A stretch of 64,000 nucleotides of DNA from Corynebacterium breve (GCF_030252165.1 NZ_CP126969.1:930001-994000); one strand, 5' to 3'. Positions 28,632-37,940 are shown, counted from the first letter of the stretch. Numbers and translations: made by a program. Notes: a model not told the origin generated them from the sequence alone.

Positions 28632-28752
28632 GCCCTACGGATTTCCGCGTTATCAATACGGGGCACGTTCGTGTGGCCCGCAGGATAGTGACTAGCTTCG
28701 GTTGGTCGCCGTAGCATCGCTCGCTTATCGACGACCCGTCCTGTCCAAGTTG

Positions 28753-28765
28753 TAACATGGCGTAC
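28753..28765 (+). promoter_or_regulatory. -10-like TAACAT, leaderless start of gltX
   Basis: TAACAT (28753-28758) is followed by seven bases and ATG 28766. An in-frame ATG at 28757 falls within this hexamer, so it is unlikely to be used. Confidence 0.45.
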
Positions 28766-30247
28766 ATGACTGATGTACGCGTACGATTCTGCCCATCGCC
28801 TACCGGCACGCCGCACGTAGGTATGGTGCGCACGGCACTGTTCAATTGGGCTTACGCCCGCCACACCAACGGCAAGCTCATCTTCCGAATCGAAGATACC
28901 GATGCTGCCCGTGACTCCGAAGAGTCCTACGCGGCGATCGTCGAATCGCTGCGCTGGCTCGGCATGGACTGGGACGAAGGCGTGGAGACTGGTGGTCCAC
29001 ACGAGCCGTACCGCCAGTCGCAGCGCATGGACATCTACGCAGACATCCTGCAGAAGCTGATCGACGCAGGCGAGGTGTACCCGGCGTACTCCACCAACGA
29101 AGAGGTTGTGGAGCGACACAAGGCAGCAGGGCGTGACCCGCAGCTTGGCTACGACAACTTCGACCGTGACCTCACCGACGAGCAGATTGCTGCGTTCGAG
29201 GCCGAGGGGCGCAAGCCAGTGTGGCGCCTGCGCATGCCGAACAAGGTGTGGAAGTGGACCGACCTGGTCCGTGGCGAGATGGAGTTCAAGCCAGAAACCC
29301 AGCCGGATTATGTTGTCGCGCGCTCTAACGGTGCGCCACTGTACACGCTGGTCAATCCAGTCGACGACGCGCTGATGCAGGTGACCCACGTCTTGCGCGG
29401 AGAGGATCTGTTGTCTTCGACCCCGCGCCAGCTCGCGCTGTACGAAGCGCTTCAGCGCATCGGTGTCACCGACTTCACTCCGGAGTTCGGCCACCTGCCA
29501 TTCGTGCTCGGCCAGGGCAACAAGAAGCTGTCCAAGCGTGACCCAGAGTCCAACCTATTCAACCACCGCGACAACGGCATCATCCCGGAGGGCATGCTCA
29601 ACTACCTGGCGCTTTTGGGCTGGTCACTGTCGTCAGATCAAGACATCTTTACTGTCGACGAGTTCACCGCTGCCTTCGACGTCGCCGATGTCCTGGGTAA
29701 CCCAGCGCGCTTTGACCAGAAGAAGCTAGAGGCGATCAACGCTGACCACATCCGCATGCTGGAACCAGAGGACTTTAAGAACCGGCTGCGTGCATACCTC
29801 ACTGAATACACTGACTTCCCGCAGGACTACCCGGAGGAGAAGTTTGCGGTGGCAGCTGATCTGGTGCAGACGCGCATCAAGACGCTGTCGGATGCCTACG
29901 GCCTGCTCAAGTTCTTGGTCACTGCCGACGAAGACATCGTCCTCGACGAGAAGGCTGCGAAGAAGAACCTCAAAGAAGCTGCCATTCAGCCGCTCGAGGC
30001 GGGCATCGCCGCACTGGAGGGGATCGGGGAGTGGACCACTGAAGCGATCGAGGCTGCGCTATCCAAGGCGCTCATCGAAGAGCTGGAGCTTAAGCCACGC
30101 GTTGCTTACGGCGCTTTGCGCGTAGGTATCTCCGGTGAGGCGATCTCGCCGCCACTGTTCGAGTCGATGGAGCTGCTGGGACGCGAATCCACCCTTGCTC
30201 GCCTTCGCGCGACTCGTGAGCAGACTCCTTATGTAGCTCAAGCATAA
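28766..30247 (+). CDS. gltX: Glutamyl-tRNA synthetase GltX
   Basis: 493 residues. The class I signature is [20 protein letters not shown] (the HIGH equivalent is HVGM) and the KMSKS equivalent is KLSKRD at about residue 255. The Rossmann domain with [15 protein letters not shown] and the helical anticodon-binding C-terminus are complete. It charges tRNA-Glu and, as in most actinobacteria, probably also tRNA-Gln for amidation by GatCAB. The two tRNA genes immediately downstream are tRNA-Gln and tRNA-Glu. Confidence 0.97.
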   Translation: MTDVRVRFCPSPTGTPHVGMVRTALFNWAYARHTNGKLIFRIEDTDAARDSEESYAAIVESLRWLGMDWDEGVETGGPHEPYRQSQRMDIYADILQKLIDAGEVYPAYSTNEEVVERHKAAGRDPQLGYDNFDRDLTDEQIAAFEAEGRKPVWRLRMPNKVWKWTDLVRGEMEFKPETQPDYVVARSNGAPLYTLVNPVDDALMQVTHVLRGEDLLSSTPRQLALYEALQRIGVTDFTPEFGHLPFVLGQGNKKLSKRDPESNLFNHRDNGIIPEGMLNYLALLGWSLSSDQDIFTVDEFTAAFDVADVLGNPARFDQKKLEAINADHIRMLEPEDFKNRLRAYLTEYTDFPQDYPEEKFAVAADLVQTRIKTLSDAYGLLKFLVTADEDIVLDEKAAKKNLKEAAIQPLEAGIAALEGIGEWTTEAIEAALSKALIEELELKPRVAYGALRVGISGEAISPPLFESMELLGRESTLARLRATREQTPYVAQA

Positions 30248-30362
30248 AATGAATTACAGCGAGGTCATTTGGGCGGTGTGACCAGCCGATTTGGCCTCGT
30301 ATGGGTTCTCTGGTTATAGTTATCAACGTTGTTCAGAGCAGCTCGGCTGCTAAGAAAAACAA

Positions 30363-30434
30363 TGGCCTATGGTGTAATTGGCAACACTACGGTTTCTGGT
30401 ACCGTCATTCTAGGTTCGAGTCCTGGTAGGCCAG
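30363..30434 (+). tRNA. tRNA-Gln (CTG)
   Basis: The acceptor TGGCCTA (30363-30369) pairs with TAGGCCA (30427-30433). The anticodon stem ACGGT/ACCGT encloses TTCTGGT, anticodon CTG. The T-loop is GGTTCGAGTCC. No CCA is encoded. Confidence 0.93.
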
Positions 30435-30459
30435 CAGCAGAGAAATCTGCAAGTTCTAT

Positions 30460-30535
30460 GCCCCGTTCGTCTAGCGGCCTAGGACGCCGCCCTCTCACGG
30501 CGGTAACACGGGTTCAAATCCCGTACGGGGTACCA
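30460..30535 (+). tRNA. tRNA-Glu (CTC), first copy
   Basis: The acceptor GCCCCGT (30460-30466) pairs with ACGGGGT (30525-30531). The anticodon stem CCGCC/GGCGG encloses CTCTCAC, anticodon CTC. The T-loop is GGTTCAAATCC. CCA is encoded (30533-30535). It lies 25 bases after tRNA-Gln. Confidence 0.94.
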
Positions 30536-30540
30536 AGCAA

Positions 30541-30572
30541 GGCAGTCAGCGAGTTTCGCTGGCTGCCTTTTT
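30541..30572 (+). terminator. Terminator after tRNA-Gln/tRNA-Glu
   Basis: GGCAGTCAGCGA (30541-30552) pairs with TCGCTGGCTGCC (30556-30567), followed by TTTTT. A related hairpin follows the second tRNA-Glu. Confidence 0.9.
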
Positions 30573-30818
30573 GCGTTCCGATTTTGACTTATGGAGTTTT
30601 GGGGCCTCAGGGAAATACCCATTTAGGGGGGGGGCTTCCTGCATGGCTCCTATTTCCCCAGGTAGTTCCCCTATCGCTGGAAGCGGGGTCAGCACATCGG
30701 GATGAACGCGTTTTCCTATTGGGCTTATAGCTTCTCGATACAAATGTGAAGAAGTATTAGGGGTCGGCCGGTATCGTTCGAGTTGTACACAGTATGTCTA
30801 TACAAGAGGAGTCTAATA

Positions 30819-31364
30819 GTGAAGAAGAGTATCCGGAGAATTGCTGCCTCCGCCGTCGCGGCATCTGTCTTGTTCGGTTCTTTCGTCCCAGCTGCCCAGG
30901 CACAGTCCTCGGCGGGCTTCCTTGAGTCGCTCATTGGGTCGGAGATGTCGTCGACAAGCGAGCCAGCTCGAGTGGATGGTCCATTCACCACCAATATTGA
31001 AGATGCAACGCTGGAGAATGAGAACTTCCGTACCGAACTGTGGACTGGTGAGTTCCTGCAGGTCACTTTGATGGAGATCCCTGTCGGTGGCGATATTGGT
31101 CTGGAACTCCACGATGACACCGACCAGTTCATTCGCCTGGAGCAGGGCAACGCTCGCGTAGAGATGGGCCCTACTAAGGATGAGGTCACTTTTACTAAGG
31201 ACATCGCCGCTGAGGACGTAGTGCTCGTGCCTCGCGGGGAATGGCACAACGTAATCAATACCGGTGAAGTGCCACTGAAGATTTACACAATCTATGCGCC
31301 TCCACATCACCCAAAGGGCACCGTTCACGAGACTCAGGCGGATGCGCTCGCTGACGAGCACTAG
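30819..31364 (+). CDS. Secreted cupin-domain protein
   Basis: 181 residues from GTG 30819, with AAGAGGAG seven bases upstream. The frame from 30783 is longer but has no such site. The N-terminus VKKSIRRIAASAVAASVLFGSFVPAAQA is a Sec signal with cleavage after AQA. The mature protein has a single cupin barrel: ELHDDTDQFIRLEQGNARVEMG and VLVPRGEWHNVINTGEVPLKIYTI, with likely His/Asp/Glu/His metal ligands. Cupins often bind a metal and a small ligand; substrate unknown. Exported cupins are less common than cytoplasmic ones. Confidence 0.8.
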   Translation: MKKSIRRIAASAVAASVLFGSFVPAAQAQSSAGFLESLIGSEMSSTSEPARVDGPFTTNIEDATLENENFRTELWTGEFLQVTLMEIPVGGDIGLELHDDTDQFIRLEQGNARVEMGPTKDEVTFTKDIAAEDVVLVPRGEWHNVINTGEVPLKIYTIYAPPHHPKGTVHETQADALADEH

Positions 31365-31382
31365 TTCCCAGAGCAAGTCCTA

Positions 31383-31412
31383 CAATGACCACGTCTTTTG
31401 GCGTGGTCATTG
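31383..31412. terminator. Hairpin between convergent cupin and hydrolase genes
   Basis: CAATGACCACG (31383-31393) pairs with CGTGGTCATTG (31402-31412) around an eight-base loop. There is no clear T-tract on either side, so terminator activity is uncertain, although the position between convergent genes suits one. Confidence 0.5.
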
Positions 31413-31431
31413 GTAATTCCACGATTGATTG

Positions 31432-32520
31432 CTATGTAGCGCGGAAGTTCTCAAAGTCCAGCACGTAAGCAGTGGCCTCGGGCGACGGAAAGTGCGAGCT
31501 ATTGTCGACGATTTCAAAGTGGAGATTGGAGTTGCTGGTGTCGTCGATTAGCTTTGCTACCTCTGCAGTGGAGGTCACTAGGTCTTTGTCGCCTTGGACG
31601 ATGTAGTAGGGGACTTGAACCTCCTTGAGCTGTGGGCGAATGTCAACGCGCAGCAGTTCTTCGAGTGGCTCATGCTTTCCGGTGTAGCTGTTTTTGAATA
31701 GTGCTGTGAAGTCGCCAATTGAGTAGTCGGGGCTGATGAGCGAGCCCAGGATGGGGTCAAGGAAGTCGGTAAGTCTGGAGCCTTCGGCGTAGAAGCCCTC
31801 GGTACGTTTCATCAGCATCGGGGAGATAATCTCCACGTCCCTGGCGGTGTACGTCTCCTTTGCTTTGACGGATTCCAATTGCATCCGCTCCTTCTTCGAC
31901 AGCTCGGCAGCGTCGAGGGCGCGGAGTGTCTCGTCGTTAATAAAGAGCTGGTGGGTGATCTGGCCGTAGACGACGACCTCGTCGATAAGCTCTGGTTTTT
32001 CGGTGGCCACGTTGGCGGCCAGGACCGAGCCCCATGACATGCCAAAGACGGTGAGTCGGTTTTCGGGGAAGTCTTTTTTCAGCTCGACGATGAGATCTAC
32101 AGCCATCTGGGAGATGGTGTCCAAGTTGATGTCGTCTAGATTGCCAGGATCGTTTACTCCCGAGCCGTACTGGTCCCAAGTGACCAGGATGTTGGCTTCG
32201 GCCACCTCTGGCAGCATTCCGCGACTGCCAACGTTGTAGGGGAGCGGGGAGCCGGGTCCGCCGTGGAAGTAGACAACCAACGGAGCAGAGGAGTCGGCGC
32301 CGTCAAGCATGACCTTTTGGGGGATGCCGCCCAAGGTGTACTCGCGAATCTCAGAGATCGAATGGGATTGGATCACCTTGTTTCGGCTGTGGTTGATTAC
32401 GGCGAGCTTCCCGCCTGCAAAAGCCACGACGACGACCACGGGGAAGAGGATGATGAGGGCGATGATTTTCCACGCGCCCAATCGGCGTCGCGGGCTCAAC
32501 GGTTTAGATTGTGGCGTCAT
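31432..32520 (-). CDS. Membrane-anchored alpha/beta hydrolase (proline iminopeptidase-like)
   Basis: 362 residues. One N-terminal membrane anchor (IIALIILFPVVVVVAFAGG) leaves the catalytic domain outside. PLVVYFHGGPGSPLPY is the oxyanion-hole HGGPG of S33-type hydrolases and GMSWGS holds the nucleophile Ser. VQGDKDLVTS supplies the Asp and the final DNSSHFPSPE the His. Sequence suggests an aminopeptidase or esterase; substrate not predictable. Convergent with the cupin gene. Confidence 0.82.
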   Translation of the reverse strand: MTPQSKPLSPRRRLGAWKIIALIILFPVVVVVAFAGGKLAVINHSRNKVIQSHSISEIREYTLGGIPQKVMLDGADSSAPLVVYFHGGPGSPLPYNVGSRGMLPEVAEANILVTWDQYGSGVNDPGNLDDINLDTISQMAVDLIVELKKDFPENRLTVFGMSWGSVLAANVATEKPELIDEVVVYGQITHQLFINDETLRALDAAELSKKERMQLESVKAKETYTARDVEIISPMLMKRTEGFYAEGSRLTDFLDPILGSLISPDYSIGDFTALFKNSYTGKHEPLEELLRVDIRPQLKEVQVPYYIVQGDKDLVTSTAEVAKLIDDTSNSNLHFEIVDNSSHFPSPEATAYVLDFENFRAT

Positions 32521-33196
32521 GATGGCGAACCCTGCTTAGTGGGCTTATCGCTGGTTGCGAGGTGGAAATACTCAATTAGTATCTGCTTCAAGTGTACGTC
32601 GGCTGGTGCCGGGGCGCCGGGGATCGCGAGGAAAACTCTAGTTCCCGCGCAGTTAACCTGGTGTTCACCCCAGACCGGTTGATCCGATATCTGTGTTGTC
32701 AACGGTGTTCATGTGACTCGGGGTTATAACCAGTGAATGATTCGTCGTTAAGCTATTTTTCGTGCCTTGTGCACCATAGACTCAGAAGTACGAAATCGAA
32801 GCCACTCGCAAAACTAGTAAGGAACGCGGGATGAGCAGAGAATTCGTGAAGACTGAACCGTAACGCAGAAGGGAGAATGGATGGCAGTAAATGGCACCGA
32901 TCATTTCAGCCAGACTGATCTGCCGGTGCGCTTCGGATCAATCGCGGCATAGCCAGAATCTAGGACTTCCCAATCGCCAGTGATGCGAGAAGCCAAGGAG
33001 CTACACCCGAAACGTCTCGACCAGCATCAGTTGCCGAAATCCTCAGGGACCTGATTGCTTTGTATTGAAGCCTCGCGCGTCAACCAAATAATAAAAGCGG
33101 ACGTAGCTACGAGTAAGCACCAACTCGGGCTAGAGAGACTTCCGCACGATGACCAGCAGCTCAATAGAACGTAATCAACCCTAGGTTGGTTCAGAA

Positions 33197-33235
33197 GGGC
33201 CACCCCTCGCACTTCCGGTGAGGGGCGGTCCTTTC
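33197..33235 (+). terminator. Orphan terminator-like hairpin
   Basis: GGGCCACCCCTC (33197-33208) pairs with GAGGGGCGGTCC (33220-33231) with one mismatch, followed by TTTC. No protein gene precedes it on the plus strand. Confidence 0.6.
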
Positions 33236-33265
33236 GCTACTGGTGCGCAAACTTGGACCAGAGAT

Positions 33266-33278
33266 TAGATTCATAGCA
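33266..33278 (+). promoter_or_regulatory. -10-like TAGATT, leaderless start of GT4 gene
   Basis: TAGATT (33266-33271) precedes ATG 33279 by seven bases, the same hexamer and spacing as before the DoxX gene. Confidence 0.5.
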
Positions 33279-34520
33279 ATGACGCAACGGCTTAAAGTCG
33301 CTCACTTTGTTGATAATTACGGCCCAGGCTCGAACGGGTTGATGTTCGCGGTACAACAGCTCGAAGGGGATTTACTAGCCCGCGGGCACCAAGTGGTAGT
33401 TGTGGCTCCTGCGGCCAAAGGTCCGAATCCGCACCAGGGACATCCAGAGCGCACCGAGATTCGCATGCCCTCGGTGTGGGTGCCACGGATGCCCACACGT
33501 GTGGCATCCGGAAGGCACTTCAAACGCACCATCAAGCGTGTAGCAAAGCTTGAACCCAACGTGATCCACGTGCATGGGCTTGGCCCGCTCGGCGTATTGG
33601 GTTTATGGGTCGCGCTGCGATTAGACATCCCGCTTCTGGTCACCTGGCACACCGACTTCGATGCGTATGCGCGGCACTATCCAAGGACGATCCCGTTTCT
33701 CAAGGGCGTTGTGGAGATCTTTGCCCGGCTTAACCGGTCAGAGATTTTCGATGCAGAGTCCCGAAAGACCGACCGCCTTGAGCTGGGGGAGAACTCCTCG
33801 CTGCTCGGACTGATGCGGAGAATGCTGACTGAGGCAGATCTTGTCACCGCGCCATCGCCCAAGACAGTCAAACGGGCGCTCATGCTCGCACCGGATGCCA
33901 AGGTGCTGTGCGTGCCCAATGGGGTCGATCCGCTGCCTGTTAGCGAGCCTCCCATCGAACGTGGCCACGGCCCGCTCATCATGTACGCAGGCCGCATCGC
34001 TCCGGAAAAGGGACTGACTCTCTTGTGCGACGCGTTCGAGCTGGTCGCCGAGGCGATTCCCGACGCGCAGCTGATGATTGTCGGGGACTGGACTCGCTAT
34101 AAGAAGATCCGCAAACGCCTCGAGGAACTCCGAGCCGGCCATAACGTGTTACTGCCCGGGGAGCAGCCGCGCGAGTCGCTGGGCGCGTTCTACGGCATGG
34201 CAGACATCTTCGCGTTTCCGTCTACTACTGACACCCAGGCGCTGGTGCTCCACGAAGCAGCGCTGGCAGGATTGCCGATTGTCACCGCTGATCCCGAGCT
34301 TGATCTAGTTATCGACCCCGGTGTTAACGGACTAATCGCCAACGATGGCCCCGTAGCATTTGCCGCCGCTTTGCTTCGGGTGATCAACCAGCTTGACGAC
34401 GACACCTGGCGCACACGTGCCGCCGCGCGCTCCATCGAGCTGGCCAGTCAGTGGTCAGTGGAATCGCAGGCAGAAGAAATAATCAGGCTCTATCAGGGGT
34501 TGGCCGCGGGGCGGGAGTAG
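33279..34520 (+). CDS. GT4-family glycosyltransferase (MgtA/PimB-like)
   Basis: 413 residues with GT-B fold. The N-terminal domain has VAHFVDNYGPGSNGLMFAVQ and VIHVHGLGPLGVLGLWVA. The C-terminal domain has MYAGRIAPEKGLTLLCDAFE and the family EX7E-like block STTDTQALVLHEAALAGLP that binds the sugar nucleotide. Similar corynebacterial enzymes add mannose to phosphatidylinositol or glucuronosyl-diacylglycerol; which acceptor applies here is not decidable. The start follows the promoter-like motif rather than the longer frame from 33243. Its 3' end overlaps the convergent next gene by 28 bp. Confidence 0.82.
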   Translation: MTQRLKVAHFVDNYGPGSNGLMFAVQQLEGDLLARGHQVVVVAPAAKGPNPHQGHPERTEIRMPSVWVPRMPTRVASGRHFKRTIKRVAKLEPNVIHVHGLGPLGVLGLWVALRLDIPLLVTWHTDFDAYARHYPRTIPFLKGVVEIFARLNRSEIFDAESRKTDRLELGENSSLLGLMRRMLTEADLVTAPSPKTVKRALMLAPDAKVLCVPNGVDPLPVSEPPIERGHGPLIMYAGRIAPEKGLTLLCDAFELVAEAIPDAQLMIVGDWTRYKKIRKRLEELRAGHNVLLPGEQPRESLGAFYGMADIFAFPSTTDTQALVLHEAALAGLPIVTADPELDLVIDPGVNGLIANDGPVAFAAALLRVINQLDDDTWRTRAAARSIELASQWSVESQAEEIIRLYQGLAAGRE

Positions 34521-34906
34521 GTAGGCTCCAGCGCCCCGAGGAAGATGGCGACGAAGACCAATTGCAATAGTCCTATGCCTCCCCATAATGCGTGCGCCCA
34601 GTTGAAGCTGTTAAGCACGAGGCACTCACCGAAGACCCAACACATCATGACGAACCCCGCAACGAGGTGGGCGAGCGCGCGCCACTGTGGTTTGACTCGC
34701 TCAATGATGATGGCGGCCCATTGCGGACCGCCGACGATTACGCCGAGGAGGAATCCCGCTAGGATCTGCTGGCCCGCAAACGGTGTGGGGTCAAGCGTGG
34801 AATCGTAAATATGCGGGACAAACCACAACGTCACCCACCCAATGACAGTTGAGATCGCCTGAAACCAAGCGAGAACGGTGAGCGTGATCTTCGCCGATTG
34901 CTTCAT
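34493..34906 (-). CDS. Small four-helix membrane protein
   Basis: 137 residues with four hydrophobic segments (LTVLAWFQAISTVIGWVTLW, ILAGFLLGVIVGGPQWAAII, ALAHLVAGFVMMCWVFG, GGIGLLQLVFVAIFLGAL). No family recognised. On the minus strand TACACT (34918-34913) stands six bases before ATG 34906, a leaderless-type start. It is convergent with the GT4 gene and lies just before the tRNA-Glu that begins the accessory island. Confidence 0.7.
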   Translation of the reverse strand: MKQSAKITLTVLAWFQAISTVIGWVTLWFVPHIYDSTLDPTPFAGQQILAGFLLGVIVGGPQWAAIIIERVKPQWRALAHLVAGFVMMCWVFGECLVLNSFNWAHALWGGIGLLQLVFVAIFLGALEPTYSRPAANP

Positions 34907-34918
34907 GGTTCAAGTGTA
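34907..34918 (-). promoter_or_regulatory. -10-like TACACT, leaderless start
   Basis: TACACT on the minus strand lies six bases before ATG 34906. Confidence 0.45.
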
Positions 34919-35035
34919 GATCGTGCAGCGGTCCGGGTGCTGATGAAAGTGCGTGAAAAGGGGTGGATGAGCAGGTGATTTGTGAAACACGCCGTGCGTC
35001 ATCTACTGTTAGCAAGTCGCAAACGCGAGCATCAT

Positions 35036-35111
35036 GCCCCGTTCGTCTAGCGGCCTAGGACGTCGCCCTCTCACGGCGGTAACACGGGTTCAAATCCCGT
35101 ACGGGGTACCA
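35036..35111 (+). tRNA. tRNA-Glu (CTC), second copy, at island edge
   Basis: Identical to the copy at 30460 except for one C-to-T change at the top of the anticodon stem, which turns a C-G pair into T-G. Anticodon CTC; CCA encoded at 35109-35111. The recombinase frame on the other strand overlaps its 3' half. tRNA genes are common landing sites for mobile elements, and accessory DNA begins directly downstream. Confidence 0.93.
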
Positions 35112-36578
35112 CTTCGTGGTTACACACACCACGTGCAAAATTAAATGAGGCAGTCAGTGGAGTTTCACTGGCTGCCTCGTTTGTTTTTGTAGAAACGGGG
35201 GAGATCGGGGTTAGTTCTGTCGCTGGTGCGGCTTCCGGGAAAGGTTCGTCAGGGTGTGGCTCGATGGCGAGGTTGTGTTTGAGCTCGCAGTTGTCGGCGT
35301 AGATAGTGTTGGTGGAGCGGAAGGTTAGAATCCACTCGTTGGCGTGACCGTGCATGTGGTGGCCGTTCTGGTCGTGATGGACGTAGATCTTGTTGAAGAA
35401 GAGGTTGTTGAGCAGTTTCTTTTGGTGAGGCTCGGCTCGTTTGTAGAGGCCGTGGCAGCTAGCTCCGAGCTTGACCGCTAGGTCAATAAGGTCGGTGTGT
35501 TCTGCGTAGGTTTCTTCAGTTCGCTGGAGCGAGGCACTGACCACTTCTAGTTCTACCTCGAGGGCTTTTTGCTCCTTGGCCATGGCTTTAGGGGAGATGG
35601 CTTCGGCGTAGAACAGCTCAAACAACTTGGCTTGACGGTCCTCGATCTGCCGTTTCTTAGCCTGGAGCATGGTCTTTTCTTCGATCTGGTCCTGGTGGAA
35701 GGTCTTGATCTCCTGCTTGACATGTCTGGAAAGGTCATCGATCAGGGACTGCGGTAGTTCGATCCGCCGGTACAGCTCTTGGACTGAGTCCTCGCAATAT
35801 TCCAGGGGAACAGCGGACATGTCGCAGTTGGTGCGCTTGGACAGTCTGCCGTTGCAGACGAAGTATTCGTATTGTCTGCCACTGCGGGAGGTGGGTTTTT
35901 GTAAGATCAGGCGTTGGCCGCAGTGTCCGCACCAGAGGGTCGCTTTGAGGTAGTGGTCGTGTTTGACGTGCCGTTCGCCCGTGCGTCTGGATTTGAGCAA
36001 TGTTTGTACTCGGTTGAAGGTCTCTTGGTTGACCAGTGGTTGGTGGTTGCCGGGATATTCCACGCCTTTGTAGGTGACGATGCCGAGGTAGTACTTGTTG
36101 GTCAGGAAGCGTTGGACGTGGTTGCCCCACAGTGGTTTAGCGGGCTTGGCCTTGGTTGGTACGGACAGTAGGCCTCGCGCGGTTAAAGCGTGGGCCAGGT
36201 TGAGTACCGAGATGTCTCCTTTGGCATAGCGCTTGAACGCCCACTGGATGTGGGGTGCTCGCTCGAGGTCTATCTCTACGGTTCGGACTTCGGACCCGTT
36301 GACGGTTTGACGAATGTTGAGATACCCAATGGGGGCTCGGCCTGGTGTGCCACCGAGGCGGGCCTTCTCGTCCGTGCCTTTGGTTACCTCGTTGGCCAGG
36401 TTGTTGGAGTAGAACTCGGCGATGGAACTCATGATGCCGTGCATCAGCATGCCACCAGGTGTCTGGTCGATGTTTTCCGAGGTGGAGACTAGCCGAATGC
36501 CATACTCTTTGAACTTGTTGGTGATGGCTACATCGTCGGCCCGGTTGCGGGCCAGGCGGTCCAATTTGTGGACGATAA
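35071..36578 (-). pseudogene. Large serine recombinase, N-terminus removed by IS3-family element
   Basis: The frame begins at the IS boundary and ends inside tRNA-Glu, about 500 codons. VHKLDRLARNRADDVAI and MLMHGIMSSIAEFYSNNLANEV belong to the resolvase catalytic domain. Then come a recombinase domain (GRAPIGYLNI), a zinc-ribbon-like stretch (LWCGHCGQRLIL, then YFVCNGRLSKRTNCDM) and a coiled-coil region rich in Lys/Gln/Glu. The first ~75 residues with the catalytic Ser are missing because the IS starts at 36579, and they are not found beyond the IS. The last ~12 residues (VPRTGFEPVLPP) are only the reverse complement of the tRNA. Probably the integrase of the element that entered here, now dead. 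Confidence 0.85.
35147..35188 (+). terminator. Terminator after second tRNA-Glu
   Basis: GAGGCAGTCAGTG (35147-35159) pairs with CACTGGCTGCCTC (35166-35178), followed by GTTTGTTTTT. It is close in sequence to the terminator after the first tRNA-Glu, so the host-derived sequence extends to about 35180. Confidence 0.9.
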
Positions 36579-36635
36579 TGAGGCGGCCTGGGTTGGTCGG
36601 AGACTAGGTTTTACCCTAGGAGGACGATCAGCATC

Positions 36636-36968
36636 ATGGCACGGCCCAGCAAGTACGACACCGCCACCCAACAACGCGCGGTACGCATGTACTTCGAACG
36701 TCTCGAAGACGGCGACATCTCCAAAGCAGCCGCCCGCCGAGAAATCGGCGAACTACTCGGCGTAAAGGAATCCACCCTGCGCAACTGGATCCGAAAACAG
36801 GAAAAGCAGGAACAAGCACCCCAGCCCGGCTCCCTGTCCTACGAGCAGCTCCAGGCTGCCTACGAGGAGCAGGCCAAGGAAGTCGCCAAACTGCGACGAG
36901 CCAATGACATCCTCAAGACGGCGTCAGCTTTTTTCGCCCAGGCGGAGCTCGACCGCAAACTTCGGTAG
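36636..36968 (+). CDS. IS3-family OrfA (copy 1)
   Basis: 110 residues with a helix-turn-helix (ISKAAARREIGELLGVKEST) and a C-terminal leucine-zipper-like helix (LQAAYEEQAKEVAKLRRAND). Identical to the copy 2 protein. The T6 run at 36929-36934 (GCT TTT TTC) is the likely -1 frameshift site that would join OrfA to OrfB. Confidence 0.9.
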   Translation: MARPSKYDTATQQRAVRMYFERLEDGDISKAAARREIGELLGVKESTLRNWIRKQEKQEQAPQPGSLSYEQLQAAYEEQAKEVAKLRRANDILKTASAFFAQAELDRKLR

Positions 36969-36970
36969 TC

Positions 36971-37900
36971 GTGGATTTCATCCGCACCTACCGGAACCGC
37001 TTCGGGGTCTGGCCAATCTGCGAAACCTTGACTGCCCACGGCATCGCGATTGCCCCGAGCACCTTCTAGGCGCACCAGTCCCGCGGCTTCGTCCCCACCG
37101 GAGCCGAACTCGACGAAGCGTACGCCGCCCACCGCATCTACCGACTGTGGGAGGAAAACCGCAAGGTCTATGGCCGGCGCAAGCTCTGGAAAGCAGCCTT
37201 CCGTGACGGCATGCTTATTGGTCGTGACCAGGTGGAACGGCTGATGAAGATCACCGGCCTCCGCGGTGTGTCCCGCGGGATGCACCGCAAGAAGACGACC
37301 GTGGCCAATCCTGCGCACCGCCGGCACCCGGACCGAATAGGCCGTCGGTGGAGGTATCCGTCGCATCCGGATCAGTGGTGGATCGCGGACTTCACCTACG
37401 CCTGGACCAGGGAGGGATTCTGCTACGTCGCCTTCATCGTCGACGCCTACTCGCGGCAGGTCCTCGGCTGGGTCGTCACCACGGTGATGGACACCAGGAT
37501 GGTGCTCATGGCCCTGGAACACGCGTTGTTCAGTCGCAGACGCACCCGCATGGATTTCACCGCCACCGGCATCGTCCATTACTCGGACGCCGGGGCGCAA
37601 TACACCTCGCTGGCGTTCACCGACGCGCTGGCAGACGCCGGACTCCAGGGCTCGATCGGCTCGGTCGGTGATGCTCTGGACAACGCGATGATGGAGTCGA
37701 CGATCGGGCTGTACAAGACTGAGCTCATCGACGTCGATCCCGCACGCACATGGAGGGATGCCCGGGAGGTCGAAACGGAAACGGCCTCGTGGGTCTACTG
37801 GTACAATCACCAGCGTCTGCACTCGTCGATCGGTGACGTTCCCCCGATCGAATACGAGCAGGACTACGAGGAATTCAACACCACCCGAAAAGCCCAGTAA
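36971..37900 (+). pseudogene. IS3-family OrfB transposase (copy 1), nonsense mutation
   Basis: Corresponds to the intact 309-residue OrfB of copy 2, but a TAG at 37067-37069 replaces the TAC tyrosine codon in the STFYAHQSRG segment. Downstream the frame stays open with the DDE domain (WIADFTYAW, HYSDAGAQYTS, E in AMMESTIGLYKTE). A restart at 37211 would yield a 229-residue protein lacking the N-terminal part. The copy is probably not autonomous but could be moved by copy 2. Confidence 0.88.
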
Positions 37901-37940
37901 GGCTTTTACCCGTAGTCTCCGAAAAACTCAGGCCGATTCA

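Larger units (their letters stand above)
32521..33278. other. 758-bp region without a recognised protein gene
   Basis: Only short frames occur. One at 32881 (ATG, 22 codons) has AGAAGGGAG just upstream, but its product is not recognisable. The stretch ends in an intrinsic-terminator-like hairpin (33197-33234) not preceded by any visible gene, so an unannotated small RNA is possible. The sequence was compared by eye with tmRNA, RNase P, SRP and 6C RNA features and does not match them. Confidence 0.4.
36579..37940 (+). mobile_element. IS3-family element, copy 1 (orfB disrupted)
   Basis: 1362 bp. Left end TGAGGCGGCCTGGGTTGGTC and right end (reverse complement TGAATCGGCCTGAGTTTTTC) form imperfect terminal inverted repeats of about 28 bp running to GGAGACTA, with the TG...CA tips of IS3 elements. 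It is near-identical in sequence and equal in length to copy 2 at 42236 and in the same orientation. Flanks TAA and GAA do not form a target duplication, suggesting later rearrangement. It truncates the serine recombinase. Confidence 0.9.

Noticed and set aside
27502..28845. 447-residue version of isochorismate synthase
   Set aside because: The extra N-terminus runs through the gltX promoter and start and shows no conserved sequence; ATG 28617 with TAGAAT upstream fits better.
32700..33235. tmRNA, RNase P, SRP or 6C RNA in the gene-free region
   Set aside because: No tRNA-like 3' end with CCA, no conserved RNase P or SRP core sequence and no paired C-rich loops were found.
35071..35111. C-terminal VPRTGFEPVLPP of the recombinase frame as genuine protein
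   Set aside because: This is the reverse complement of tRNA-Glu, a common artefact at tRNA-adjacent genes.
36860..37822. 320-codon minus-strand frame inside IS3 copy 1 (and the like in copy 2)
   Set aside because: Mirror image of the transposase coding strand; no independent signals.
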